From CAYOZN01 sp964408455 (GTDB lineage Bacteria; Planctomycetota; Phycisphaerae; UBA1845; UTPLA1): DNA of 64,000 bases. The notes beneath the pieces are model-generated. The model saw nothing but the letters and a program-made list of their open reading frames with translations. It ran no database searches and had not been told where the DNA came from. The position numbers and the translations under genes were made by a program. Location: contig CAYOZN010000027.1 in the NCBI GenBank assembly GCA_964408455.1, forward strand, positions 21,567 through 85,566. The letters are read 5' to 3'. Below, in pieces: positions 25,925-35,340 of this stretch (position 1 is the first letter of the stretch; the number at the start of each line of letters is the position of its first letter).

Positions 25925-27487
25925 TCAATCTCCAATCCGCACCACGCCGCTGGCGCCGTTGCGCTTGAGCGTCATGGGTCGATAAAGCTTGAACTGTTCA
26001 TCGTAGTTGCCCGGATCGATCTGCACGTCGTCGCCCGATCGAACCGCGAATGTTGCTTCGTACACCTGGTTGAAGGGTTCGGCCGACGTGCCTTTTTCGG
26101 AGTTGCCATTATTCCCGGAATCGCCTGACACGCCGCCATCGACATACACCGGGCTGGCAATCCACGAATCGCCCATGAAGTACTTGAGGTTGTCGTAGGC
26201 GAGGTCCAGCCGACCGTAATACTCGGCGACTGTCGGGCTTGGACAACCCGATTCACCACCACTCAGAGTGCCGCGAATTTGTCGGTTTTCGTCAAAAATG
26301 GGTGAGCCGGACGAGCCGGGTTCTGTCGTCCCGTCGTCGAAGTTCACGTTTCGAACATCCGCGTTGAAACAGTTCAGACCGTTCGAGTCGCAGAACAACT
26401 CATTGGACGCTCCGCCGGTCTCGCCGAAGCTGATGCGCTTGAACGTGCCGCGCGGATGGTGCACGCCGGTCGCGGTCTCGTTATTAGACCAGGAACCGCT
26501 GTTCCAGCCTAGGAAGTTCGCTCCACCGACAGGCGGATCGTAAAGTCCCAGCAGCGTCATGTCCGCGCCGGTGTAACGCTTCAGCCGCTCGCTCCCGAGA
26601 TTCAGCGGCTGATTTGCCGGCGTGGCCGCAGCGGGCCCATTACAGACGGCGGTTTCGTAGAACCAGTAAACCTCCAGGCTGGCGGCCTCGGAGGCCGAGC
26701 TGACGCAGTGATTGGCCGTCAGAAACAGGGGCGATTGATCATTGGGCTGCCGGTTCAACAGTGCGCCGCTGCATCGCGCACAGCCCGATCCGCTGACATA
26801 GTAAATCAGGGCAACCCCGTCGGCATCGTCGTTGGCCCAACTTGGCGAGCAGGTGACATCGTTGTGGCAGCCCAGTGCGGTACCTGGCGTCGTTGTACAC
26901 GCCATGGCAAGGTACGCGACTTTCGAAATCCGCGGTGCACGCGCGCCTGGGGCCAGCGGCCTGGCAGAGTACAATTCCACTCCGAAATGTTCGCCCCAGA
27001 TCGTCGGGCTCCACCAACCGTCGTCATCGTCCAGCCTCGGCCTTTCGAACGGTCCCATCACCGTCGCGCCGGTCGGGTCGAAAAATCGCAGTTGAATCTG
27101 CTTGGCGCGATCGAAGTCCTCGAACCTCAGTCGCAGCCCGCATGCGTCGCGTGATTCGAACTCGACGACGGTCGCCACGCTGCCGTCGGGCCGTTCCTGC
27201 CAGGGCCAGTCCGGCAGCAGCGCAGGGTCAAAGTCCTCGACGTAGCCGACGCGCTCGGCAGCGTCCGACGTGCCAAAAGAGATTTCCTCGGTCAAGAGCT
27301 CGCGCGTGTCCGGCAGACGCACAAATTCGCCCTCAACCTCCGGCGCCTTCCGCTGACCCATGCGCCAGTCGGGGCCGGGACGGGCGCCCATGGTCGGCGA
27401 TGGAACCAGCGAGGGGGCTGAGTCACCAGCCGCGATCGAGGCAGCAGCGAGCACGGCAATGAATGCACAAGAAAAATCACGAAACAT
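25925..27487 (-). CDS. Secreted trypsin-like serine protease with DUF1565-like C-terminus
   Basis: A 520-residue secreted peptidase. The signal peptide covers about residues 1-20. An N-terminal beta domain (about 50-190) precedes the S1 protease fold (about 205-430) with the triad His260 (TANHC), Asp309 (GADMTLL) and Ser393 (PGSSGSP). The layout with many Cys (CHNDVTC, CARC) resembles lysyl endopeptidases. The last 75 residues (VYVDGGVSGDSG, NNGNSEKGTSAEPF) match the start of a DUF1565/pectate-lyase-like beta helix, but the gene ends after about two turns. The small dockerin-tailed protein follows after three bases. Substrate unknown; Lys specificity would be a guess from family resemblance. 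Confidence 0.8.
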   Translation of the reverse strand: MFRDFSCAFIAVLAAASIAAGDSAPSLVPSPTMGARPGPDWRMGQRKAPEVEGEFVRLPDTRELLTEEISFGTSDAAERVGYVEDFDPALLPDWPWQERPDGSVATVVEFESRDACGLRLRFEDFDRAKQIQLRFFDPTGATVMGPFERPRLDDDDGWWSPTIWGEHFGVELYSARPLAPGARAPRISKVAYLAMACTTTPGTALGCHNDVTCSPSWANDDADGVALIYYVSGSGCARCSGALLNRQPNDQSPLFLTANHCVSSASEAASLEVYWFYETAVCNGPAAATPANQPLNLGSERLKRYTGADMTLLGLYDPPVGGANFLGWNSGSWSNNETATGVHHPRGTFKRISFGETGGASNELFCDSNGLNCFNADVRNVNFDDGTTEPGSSGSPIFDENRQIRGTLSGGESGCPSPTVAEYYGRLDLAYDNLKYFMGDSWIASPVYVDGGVSGDSGNNGNSEKGTSAEPFNQVYEATFAVRSGDDVQIDPGNYDEQFKLYRPMTLKRNGASGVVRIGD

Positions 27488-27523
27488 TTGACTAGGCTCC
27501 TGGTCTTATAGGCTTATGCATGC

Positions 27524-29239
27524 TCACTGAAGGTTGATCAAAACGAGCACCAGCCCGCTCTTGCCCTGCTCCAGCGCCGTCATCGCCTTGCCAATCGTCG
27601 CGCCGGTTGCACGCGAAAAATCGCCGACGGCCATGGCATGACCGGCACGATCGGCCGTCGTGATCAGATCGCCGGGCTGTATCGCCCGCTCGGTGGCGTC
27701 GCACTGCACCCAGACGCGACCCGACAGGGCAATCGCGGGAGCGCCTGCGCTTTCCGGCAGATTCCCCAAAATGGCGCCCACCGGCAGATTGCCCGCTCCG
27801 CTCACCACGCCGGCGACGCATCGGTTGTATGCGCCCCGCGCCAGACAGAGCTTTCCGGGATTCGATGCATCGATCATCACCACCTGCCCCGGCTCGACGG
27901 ACTCGCTGCACGGAAACCGCTCGGCCACGTCGGCGCCGAGAATCTCAAGCACCTTCACCTTCGTCGTGCCGTCACGATCGATCTGGAGCATCTTCTCGTT
28001 TGCCGTCGGATTGGCATCGGTGCCGTAGGTGATCACGAAATCGCCCACGTTGTCCGTCGTGCGCGCGTACATCGCCCACTTATGCTGGCTGACCAGATCG
28101 TACTCCGCAAAGGTGATGCCCGAACCCACATTGCCGATGCTGTCGCTGTACAGGCCGAGCCAGGCGTTACCGGTGTCGTGAATCAGAACTTCCTCGAACG
28201 CCAGATTGCTGTTCGTGATCAGAGAGGTGTTGCGACTGACCGTGAGCTTCGGGCTGTCGAGCGCGATGTTCATGCTGCCGATGCGAACCTGTCCGCCACT
28301 CTGCTGCAGGGCCATGGTGGTGTTGGCGCCATCCTTGATGGCATTGATGTCAGTTCCCTTGAACTCGATGTACTCGGTAGAGGTGCCTCCGGCCTGGAGC
28401 GGATATTCGCTGACCGCGCGGAATGAGGGCGGCACCACGTTGTCTTCATTGCCGATCGCCTTCACGTGCAGACGGGCGCTGGGGACGTTGATGCCGATGC
28501 CGACGTCGCCGGTCGGCTTTATCTGAAAGAAACGCGCGTTGGCATTGCCTGCCGGATCGCTGCCATAGGTAATGCTGAAGTCGCCCCCGTTGCCGCTGGT
28601 ACGCTGGACGAGCGACCACTTGGTAAGGGCGCCGGTGGTGTTGTCGATTTCGCTCAGCGATATGCCGGACGCCGGCGCGCCGACATTGTCCGAGTAAAGA
28701 CCGAGCCACGCCTGCCCGCCTTCGATGACCACCTGATCGGTGGAGAGATCACCGGGGTCCAGAAAATTGAGATTGCCGCTTCCGCGGACGTGAAGCGTTG
28801 ACAGGGGCGATGTCTCGTTGATGCCGACGTTCAGGTTGCTGTCCGTGTGAATGCCGCGGGTCTGGATGGCGTAGGGCGTTGCGCTCAGCGGTTGCCGGGG
28901 CGACAGGGGCGTGTAAGCCCCGACGCCCGCAGGCATTCGCACGCCGATCTCCAGCCAGCGTGCCTCGCCGTTGAAGGCGGCGGCGCCAAAATCAAGCTGA
29001 ACGGTAAACAGACCTTCCTCCACCGGGACACCCAGCACCGTAACTGCGGTCGTTACCTCGGCGCCGCCGGCCGCCGCATTCCATAGACGGAAGCCGAAGT
29101 CCGCGGTTCCAGACACGGCCGAACCCGATTCGGTCAACTTCCCCTGATAGCTAAATTCAGTGCTCATCGGGGTTTGAGAGAGCGCAGTCGCAGTTGTGAT
29201 GTGAACAAGAACACCGGCAATCAGCATGCGAAATCTCAT
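27524..29239 (-). CDS. Secreted fibre-like repeat protein
   Basis: A 571-residue secreted protein. The signal peptide is residues 1-21 (MRFRMLIAGVLVHITTATALS). The first domain (about 28-125, FSYQGKLTESGSAVSGTADFGFRLW) is a widespread planctomycete N-terminal beta domain. The middle (about 130-420) shows repeated blocks, GINETSPLSTLHVRG and WLGLYSDNVGAPASGISLSE / WLGLYSDSIGNVGSGITFAE, with VGIGINVPSARLHV in between, like trimeric tail-fibre stalks. The end (about 435-571) is a folded domain, AERFPCSESVEPGQVVMID ... SGRVWVQ. I do not see the autocatalytic S74 chaperone. The ATG at 29239 has TGGAG at proper spacing. Confidence 0.65.
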   Translation of the reverse strand: MRFRMLIAGVLVHITTATALSQTPMSTEFSYQGKLTESGSAVSGTADFGFRLWNAAAGGAEVTTAVTVLGVPVEEGLFTVQLDFGAAAFNGEARWLEIGVRMPAGVGAYTPLSPRQPLSATPYAIQTRGIHTDSNLNVGINETSPLSTLHVRGSGNLNFLDPGDLSTDQVVIEGGQAWLGLYSDNVGAPASGISLSEIDNTTGALTKWSLVQRTSGNGGDFSITYGSDPAGNANARFFQIKPTGDVGIGINVPSARLHVKAIGNEDNVVPPSFRAVSEYPLQAGGTSTEYIEFKGTDINAIKDGANTTMALQQSGGQVRIGSMNIALDSPKLTVSRNTSLITNSNLAFEEVLIHDTGNAWLGLYSDSIGNVGSGITFAEYDLVSQHKWAMYARTTDNVGDFVITYGTDANPTANEKMLQIDRDGTTKVKVLEILGADVAERFPCSESVEPGQVVMIDASNPGKLCLARGAYNRCVAGVVSGAGNLPVGAILGNLPESAGAPAIALSGRVWVQCDATERAIQPGDLITTADRAGHAMAVGDFSRATGATIGKAMTALEQGKSGLVLVLINLQ

Positions 29240-29436
29240 ATGCATCTCCAAAAATGGACTTTTTTTTGCGTCTGTCCGATCCGAACGCTTTTCCGTACCG
29301 CGAAAAAAACCTGCGGACGGGCCAAAACGATTTCTGCTTCGTCTTCAAGAATGGCGGCCCCTTGCACGGAGCCTGAACGGTCCTCTGGGACACAACGACG
29401 CGGCCTGGCCCTGCCGAACCGGCACAGAAAGGTGGT

Positions 29437-30075
29437 ATGATGAGCATCAGTTGCGAAACCCGAATAACAGATGATTGCCGCAGAGGCCCGGCGTTGGATG
29501 CGGAGATGCACGATCACACGGCCTTGAGTTGTCTTACCCGCGTTCAGGATGGAGATCTGCGCGCCGCCGACGAACTCCTGCCCCTGGTGTATGACGAGCT
29601 GCGGGCACTGGCAGGCGCGCACTTGCGCCAGGAGCGATCCGATCACACTCTCCAGCCGACCGCCCTGGTTCACGAGGCCTATCTCAAGCTGGTGGACCAG
29701 AGCCGTGCGAACTGGAAGGATCGAACGCATTTTTTTGCCGTGGCCGCCGAAGCCATGCGGCGCGTGCTGGTCGATCACGCTCGCGGCAAACTGGCCGCCA
29801 AGCGCGTGCCGCCGGGTAAGCGCGTCAATCTGGTCGACGAGCTCGATGCGGGCATCCTGCCCGAGGCGAACCTCGTCGGCCTTGACGACGCGCTCCGACG
29901 CCTCGCGGAACTGAACCAGCGGCAGGCCCGCGTCGTCGAGCTTCGCTTTTTCGGCGGGCTCAGCGTTGAGGAGACCGCCGACGTGCTGGACGTGTCCGTC
30001 GGTACCATCAAGGGCGACTGGCGATTCGCCCGCGCCTGGCTTCAGCGTGAACTGAATTCGGAGACCTGCGCGTGA
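29437..30075 (+). CDS. ECF sigma factor coupled to a TPR kinase
   Basis: A 212-residue ECF sigma factor of the same type as the one at 15139. Region 2 contains LLPLVYDELRALAGAHLRQE, TALVHEAYLKLVDQ and FFAVAAEAMRRVLVDHAR; region 4 contains QARVVELRFFGGLSVEETADVLDVSVGTIKGDW. The start is uncertain: ATGs at 29437 and 29440 follow AGGTGG too closely, while the ATG at 29506 (MHDHTALS) matches where relatives begin. The stop overlaps the GTG of the kinase by four bases, a strong sign of translational coupling and a functional pair. Confidence 0.85.
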   Translation: MMSISCETRITDDCRRGPALDAEMHDHTALSCLTRVQDGDLRAADELLPLVYDELRALAGAHLRQERSDHTLQPTALVHEAYLKLVDQSRANWKDRTHFFAVAAEAMRRVLVDHARGKLAAKRVPPGKRVNLVDELDAGILPEANLVGLDDALRRLAELNQRQARVVELRFFGGLSVEETADVLDVSVGTIKGDWRFARAWLQRELNSETCA

Positions 30076-32795
30076 CATCCGCACGACACGCCCGTGCATC
30101 GGAGCTTTTCCTGGGCGCAGTGGCTTTGCCCGCGGCTGAACGCTCCGCATTTCTACGGCGCGAGTGCGGCGCGGACGTCGCATTGTGCCGCGAGGTGGAG
30201 GAACTGCTGGCGTGCGACGCCCGGCCGGCCGAAGTGGACAAGGCCATCGCCGTGTCACCCATGCGGCTGGCGGCGCAGGCTGAGCTGAAACACACCGAGC
30301 CCATACCCGATCGGATCGGGGGATACCGCATCCTCGGGCTCCTGGGCCGCGGCGGCATGGGAACGGTATATCGCGCGCAGCAGACGCGGCCCGATCGCGT
30401 CGTCGCGTTGAAGGTCATGAGCCACTCTTCGCTGTCGCCATCGATGCGGCGCCGTTTCGAGTTTGAGACCCGCGTACTCGCCCGGCTGCGCCATCCCGGC
30501 ATTGCCCAGATCTACGAGTCCGGCGTGGCCGAGGACGCCGATCGGCGCGTTCCGTATTTTGCGATGGAGCTGGTGGAGGGCCTGCCGCTCACGCAATTCG
30601 CCCGCGCGCATGACCTTTCAGCGCGCGATCGGATCGCATTGCTGCTCAAGGTGTGCGCCGCCGTTCAACACGCCCACCAGAATGGCGTGATTCACCGCGA
30701 TCTCAAGCCGGGCAATATTCTGGTCTTTGAAGAAGGCGGCTCGACGCAAGCGTCAGACGCGGCCGGATCTCGAGCCGGCAGCGCGTCGGCCGTTCGCACG
30801 TCGCAGTCCGCGCATCCCAAGGTCCTCGACTTTGGCGTGGCTCGAGCGCTGGACCCGGAGATGTGCACCACGACTCTGGCCACGGCCGCCGGCCAGATCG
30901 TGGGAACGCTGGCCTACATGAGCCCCGAACAGGTCGCCGGCGACACCGCAGCGGTGGATACGCGCAGCGACATCTATTCGCTCGGCGTAACGGCGTTTGA
31001 ACTGCTCACCGGGCGGCTTCCCTGCGATCTGCGCGACAAGCCATTCCCGCAGGCCGTGCGCATCATTCAGGAGCAGGCACCGCTGAAGCTGAGCGCGGTC
31101 AATCGCAGCCTGCGCGGCGATCTGGACACCATCATCGCAAAGACCCTCGAAAAAGAGCGGGAGAGGCGGTATGCGTCAGTATCGGACTTCGCCGCGGATC
31201 TCGAGCGCTACCTGCGCGACGAACCGATTTCTGCGCGACCGCCCAGCCGCGTGTATCAGCTTCGCAAGTTTGCCCGCCGCAATCGCCTTTTTGTCGGTGC
31301 AGTTGCCGCGGCATTTGCCCTGCTCGTGATCGCTGTCGCGGGAACGGGCTACGGACTGATCCAGGCTCGCCGCGGGCAGGCCCTGGCAGAGAAACGCCTC
31401 GAAGAGCGCGAAGCCGTCAGCCGCTTCATGCTTCGCATTCTGACCACGCCGCGACCGGACACCGAACGGCGCGACATCACCGTTGTCGAGGCCCTCGAAG
31501 TCGCACAAAAGGAAGTGGACACCGCGTTTGCCGACAAGCCCGAGATCCGCGCCGCAGTGCACTCGGAACTGGGCGGAACCTACTTCGAACTGGGGCGGCC
31601 CGACGACGGCGTCCGGCACCTTCGCAGGGCCCACGAGCTTTTCCAGCAGCTGTTCGGCGACGGGCACGCCAACACCGTCAAAGCCGCCAACGATCTGGGC
31701 GTCGCGCTGACGCAGAGCGGGGCGCCGCAAGACCTGGACGAGGCGCGCGACTTGCTGAAGGTGGCCCTTCGCCAGACCAGGCTCCTCAACGGCCATCGCT
31801 CACTGCCGGCCGCCCAGGCGCTGAATCAACTGGCCAATGTCTATTGGTACCAGCAGGACACCGATCGTGCCGAGGCGCTCACGCGGGAGGCGCTCGACAT
31901 CTGCCTGGAAAATCGCGCCGCGCAAGACCCGATTGCCCTGGCTTCACGCGTCAACATCGCAATGCTGGTCGGATTGCGCGGCGACTATGCCGGGCAAGAG
32001 AACCAGTTTCGCGAAGTGCTCGAGCATCAGGAACGCGATCCAGGCCCGGACCATCCGGCGACAATCTCGACAAGGCGCAACCTGGCCAACAGCCTCGCCG
32101 CGCTTTCCCGCGTGGAAGAGGCCGAGGCGATCCTCGTCACAAACATCGCGGCGTCCCGCCGCGTGATGGGCGACCATCATCCCACGACTTTGCTCAACCT
32201 TCACGACCGGGCCCGCTGCCTCTTCAGAATGGGGCAATTGCATGAAAGCGAGGAGTTGCTGACGTCGGTTTTGGCGCGAGAAGAACAGGCACTGGGGCAG
32301 GCACACGCACTGACCTGCGCCAGCCGATCGGTTCTGACCGACGTGCTGGTCTTCGCCAGTCGCTTCGCCGACGCAGAGCCGCATTTCGCCCTGCTGGCGG
32401 CCGACGCGGAAGAGAAATATGGCGAACAGTCGTCACGCGCGCTGAAATACCGCGCTTGGCTTTCAATCTGCGCCGCGGAACAGGGGCGGTTGGATGACGC
32501 ACGGACGATGCTCAACGCCATCGAACGCACCGAACCGGGCGATGACGCGGATGCAAATTTCGGGCACATGCTCTCAATCGCTCAGGCCAGATTCTTGTGG
32601 TTCGACGGCCGTTTTGACGAGGCGCAAGACAAGCTCCTCAGCGTAGCGCGCAAACTCGCGCCGGGCGAATTTGACGTGCACGCCCACGTGGCGCGCCGGC
32701 ACCTGGCCCAACTTTATCAAGCATGGAACAAACCGGAGTTGGCGGCACGCTGGAAGACGGCGACTGTCTTTGAGACGCCCGAGCCCGGCGCCTGA
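30072..32795 (+). CDS. Ser/Thr protein kinase with TPR domain
   Basis: A 907-residue transmembrane kinase starting at a GTG inside the sigma factor stop. Residues 1-60 are the helical region shared with the kinase at 11410. The kinase domain (about 84-380) is complete: P-loop GRGGMGTVY (92-100), Lys114, HRDLKPGN (208-215), DFG (253-255). It contains an unusual Ser/Ala-rich insert between HRD and DFG (about 222-248). A membrane helix (about 413-435, LFVGAVAAAFALLVIAVAG) precedes a TPR-like array to the end. Probably an extracytoplasmic sensor controlling the coupled ECF factor; no ligand is evident. Confidence 0.9.
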   Translation: MTSARHARASELFLGAVALPAAERSAFLRRECGADVALCREVEELLACDARPAEVDKAIAVSPMRLAAQAELKHTEPIPDRIGGYRILGLLGRGGMGTVYRAQQTRPDRVVALKVMSHSSLSPSMRRRFEFETRVLARLRHPGIAQIYESGVAEDADRRVPYFAMELVEGLPLTQFARAHDLSARDRIALLLKVCAAVQHAHQNGVIHRDLKPGNILVFEEGGSTQASDAAGSRAGSASAVRTSQSAHPKVLDFGVARALDPEMCTTTLATAAGQIVGTLAYMSPEQVAGDTAAVDTRSDIYSLGVTAFELLTGRLPCDLRDKPFPQAVRIIQEQAPLKLSAVNRSLRGDLDTIIAKTLEKERERRYASVSDFAADLERYLRDEPISARPPSRVYQLRKFARRNRLFVGAVAAAFALLVIAVAGTGYGLIQARRGQALAEKRLEEREAVSRFMLRILTTPRPDTERRDITVVEALEVAQKEVDTAFADKPEIRAAVHSELGGTYFELGRPDDGVRHLRRAHELFQQLFGDGHANTVKAANDLGVALTQSGAPQDLDEARDLLKVALRQTRLLNGHRSLPAAQALNQLANVYWYQQDTDRAEALTREALDICLENRAAQDPIALASRVNIAMLVGLRGDYAGQENQFREVLEHQERDPGPDHPATISTRRNLANSLAALSRVEEAEAILVTNIAASRRVMGDHHPTTLLNLHDRARCLFRMGQLHESEELLTSVLAREEQALGQAHALTCASRSVLTDVLVFASRFADAEPHFALLAADAEEKYGEQSSRALKYRAWLSICAAEQGRLDDARTMLNAIERTEPGDDADANFGHMLSIAQARFLWFDGRFDEAQDKLLSVARKLAPGEFDVHAHVARRHLAQLYQAWNKPELAARWKTATVFETPEPGA

Positions 32796-32993
32796 CCTCT
32801 CTGCCCCGTGAGCCGCGGGGCAACTGTGATCCCCGGAGATGGCCGCGGACAGGCCGGGCTTGCGTGGACGGCGGACCAGTTTATCGGGCTGTTAAGTTGA
32901 ACGAGACCGGTGCCGAACTTGACTTCGCGAGCCTACAGGCCGAAGATCTAATTCGAGGTCTACGTGCTTCAATCGCTCACAACTCGATCTCCG

Positions 32994-33467
32994 ATGGCCG
33001 GCCGCATCGCGATCAGCGTGCTCCTGACAATGACGATCGCTCTGCGTCCGCTTCATTTTGACGCGCTTCTCCTCCACGATCACGGCGATGATGGCCAGCA
33101 CGCACACGCTGTAACATTGTCCTCCGGCGAATCGTTGGAGAGTCGTCACCTTCGTTTTCATGACTATGAACATCATGATCCTGAACCGGCCGGCGCGGCT
33201 GCGCAATTAGTGTCCACCGGTGAACATGACGAGGACTGTGCCGCAATCGTCATCAATTTCGGTGATGTTCACTTCGCCCGAAAACTGGTGCGCGCCGTTA
33301 CGGACGTCGCCGCACAAGCCCTGACAGAGGTGTTTGCGGCGCCGGCGCTCTGTGCTTGTGCCATTTTGCCGTCCGCCAAGCCGGTGTTCCCGCGCCTCTT
33401 CGTTTCCATGGGATCACACCGCGCGCCGGATGACATTCTCTCAACCAGTTCTGCGCTTCTGATCTAA
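32994..33467 (+). CDS. His-rich exported protein at the head of the metal efflux cluster
   Basis: A 157-residue protein with an N-terminal hydrophobic helix (MAGRIAISVLLTMTIALRP) followed by His/Asp clusters (HDHGDDGQHAHA and HDYEHHDPEP) typical of periplasmic metal-binding proteins. A second hydrophobic stretch lies at about 110-130. It stands 99 bases before the TolC-type gene of the RND pump, on the same strand. I do not recognise the family. The start could be the ATG at 32994 or the GTG at 32964; no clear ribosome site marks either. A role in capturing or sensing divalent metal is inferred from the histidines and position. Confidence 0.55.
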   Translation: MAGRIAISVLLTMTIALRPLHFDALLLHDHGDDGQHAHAVTLSSGESLESRHLRFHDYEHHDPEPAGAAAQLVSTGEHDEDCAAIVINFGDVHFARKLVRAVTDVAAQALTEVFAAPALCACAILPSAKPVFPRLFVSMGSHRAPDDILSTSSALLI

Positions 33468-33566
33468 CTCGTACTTCCCCAAGGAACATCGTGTCGGATG
33501 GTTTCGCGGTCATGCCGCGCCAATTCCGCGCCCACCGATTGTCGGAAGCGTTGGTGAGGTACGAGT

Positions 33567-35108
33567 ATGCAGAGCTCTCTTGGTGTTTTACGAACATGCT
33601 ATGCGCTGGTTGCCTGTCTTGCCGCGGGTTCGATCCTCGGCTGCTCGCAGGTTGAGCCCCACGGCGATTACCATTCGGCAGCGCGCCGGATTGAGGAGGC
33701 CACCGGTGAGTCGGTTGTCTATTCACCGGAAAAGGAAGCGGAGGGACTCGCAAGAACAAACGAGTTGTTGCGCGACGGCCTGACATTGACCGAAGCAGTT
33801 CAAGTCGCGCTGCTCAACAACCAGGATTTGCAGGCGTCGTTCTTCCGCCTGGGCATGTCCCGCGCCGACTTCGTCCAGTCGGGGCTGTTCTCGAACCCGA
33901 CGCTTGCATTTTCAGCGCAATTTCCGGAAGGCGGCGGCCGGAGCAACATTCAAGCGAGCCTGGCGCAGAACATCGTCGATCTCTGGCAGATTCCGATCCG
34001 CCAGCGCATCGCCCAGGCGCGATTGAACGAGACACTTCTCAAGGTTTCCCAACAAGCCGCGCAACTGGTGGCCGAAACCAGGCAGGCATACTACTTCGCG
34101 ATCGGGGCCGCGCAGGCGGCGGCCATTGCTGAGGCCAATCTGAAACTCGCGGAAGAGCTTCGCGACAGTACGCAGGCGCGGCAGCAGGCCGGCACGGTCA
34201 GCGAACTCGATGTCAACCTTGCACTCGGAACGGTGCTGGCAGCCGAAGTTGAAATGCACGTATCCAGACTGGAAGCTGCCAATGCCAGGCGTCGATTGGC
34301 AACGCTCCTTGGGCTCACACTCCGCGCGGAAGAACTGAGTCTCGTCGATTCCCTGCCGGAGGCGCCGGAACTTCTCCTTTCTGACGAATCGATCGTGTCC
34401 CTCGCAATTGCGTCGCGCCTCGACCTGCAGGCTGCGGACAATGCCGTCGCGGCGGAAGAGCGGCGAGTCGCCGAAGAATACGCGAAGATCTTTCCCGACA
34501 TCACCATCGGACCGCTTCTGGAACGAAACGAGCGCCGCGCCTTGCCGGGACGAGACATCGTGGCGGACACGGCCCGGGCAAGCCTTGCGGCCGGCCAGTT
34601 GACCGCGCCGGACATTCAATCTCGCGCTCAGCGCGACCAGGAGCGCCGCCAGGAGATTGACGCCATTCTTGGTCCGGCGCTCACGATGACGCTGCCGATC
34701 TTCGATCAGAATCAGGCGCAAATCGCGAAGGCAAGGCTCAGCTATGAGGCATCGATCAGGGAGCGCAACGCGCTGCATCGCTCGATCGTTCAGGAAGCGC
34801 GCCAGGCCATCGATCAGGCGACGACCGCATCGCGCCTCGCGCGATTCTACGGCGCGACGATTCTGCCACAGTCGCAGAAGAACCTCGACCTGTCTACCAC
34901 GTCCTACAGGGCGGGCAAGACGTCCATCATTACTGTTCTGGATGCGCAACGCACGCTGCTGGCGACGCGACGGCTCGCGATCTCAGTTCAGCAGAATGCC
35001 GCATCGGCATTGGCCGACCTGGAGCGGATCGTCGGCCGCCCGATGGCGGTCATCTTTGCCGCCCAGCCGGCTTCAACGCAGCCGGCGACGGAGGAGGTCA
35101 TACGATGA
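33567..35108 (+). CDS. TolC-family outer-membrane efflux lipoprotein (CusC/CzcC type)
   Basis: A 513-residue outer-membrane channel. The signal peptide ends in lipobox ILGC (Cys26). Two OEP repeats follow (about 75-265 and 280-495), with the usual start LTLTEAVQVALLNNQDLQASFF, a long coiled AQARLNETLLKVSQQAAQL, and the second-repeat motif LTMTLPIFDQNQAQIAKARLSYEASIRE. It forms the exit duct of a tripartite metal pump with the adaptor and RND genes downstream. GGTGAGG lies before the ATG. Its stop overlaps the next small gene by four bases. Confidence 0.9.
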   Translation: MQSSLGVLRTCYALVACLAAGSILGCSQVEPHGDYHSAARRIEEATGESVVYSPEKEAEGLARTNELLRDGLTLTEAVQVALLNNQDLQASFFRLGMSRADFVQSGLFSNPTLAFSAQFPEGGGRSNIQASLAQNIVDLWQIPIRQRIAQARLNETLLKVSQQAAQLVAETRQAYYFAIGAAQAAAIAEANLKLAEELRDSTQARQQAGTVSELDVNLALGTVLAAEVEMHVSRLEAANARRRLATLLGLTLRAEELSLVDSLPEAPELLLSDESIVSLAIASRLDLQAADNAVAAEERRVAEEYAKIFPDITIGPLLERNERRALPGRDIVADTARASLAAGQLTAPDIQSRAQRDQERRQEIDAILGPALTMTLPIFDQNQAQIAKARLSYEASIRERNALHRSIVQEARQAIDQATTASRLARFYGATILPQSQKNLDLSTTSYRAGKTSIITVLDAQRTLLATRRLAISVQQNAASALADLERIVGRPMAVIFAAQPASTQPATEEVIR

Positions 35109-35314
35109 GACGATGGCAATACCAGCGAGCGACGCAGACTGGGGCAATTGTGATCTTTTCGATCATCGCGATCGGCGCGGCAACCGGTTGTACGCCTGAA
35201 TTAGAGCAATTGCTGGGCGAAACATTCGGAGGCGTCGCGTCAAGCGGATTGCAGCAACTTGCGACATTCGGTGCAGACTTGCTCCGGTCACTCTTCGCTG
35301 CCTTTGTACTGTGA
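35105..35314 (+). CDS. Small lipoprotein overlapping the TolC-type gene
   Basis: A 69-residue protein with a signal peptide and lipobox ATGC (Cys29). The mature part is a single amphipathic, Leu/Ala/Phe-rich segment (ELEQLLGETFGGVASSGLQQ to the end AAFVL). It starts in the TolC stop codon (ATGA overlap) and ends just before the adaptor gene, so it is surely co-translated. I know no family for it. A similar small hydrophobic protein overlaps the porin gene at 58566. It may assist outer-membrane assembly or sit in the pump, a guess from position only. Confidence 0.6.
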   Translation: MRRWQYQRATQTGAIVIFSIIAIGAATGCTPELEQLLGETFGGVASSGLQQLATFGADLLRSLFAAFVL

Positions 35315-35340
35315 GACGGGCGACGGCCCTGGAGACGGCT

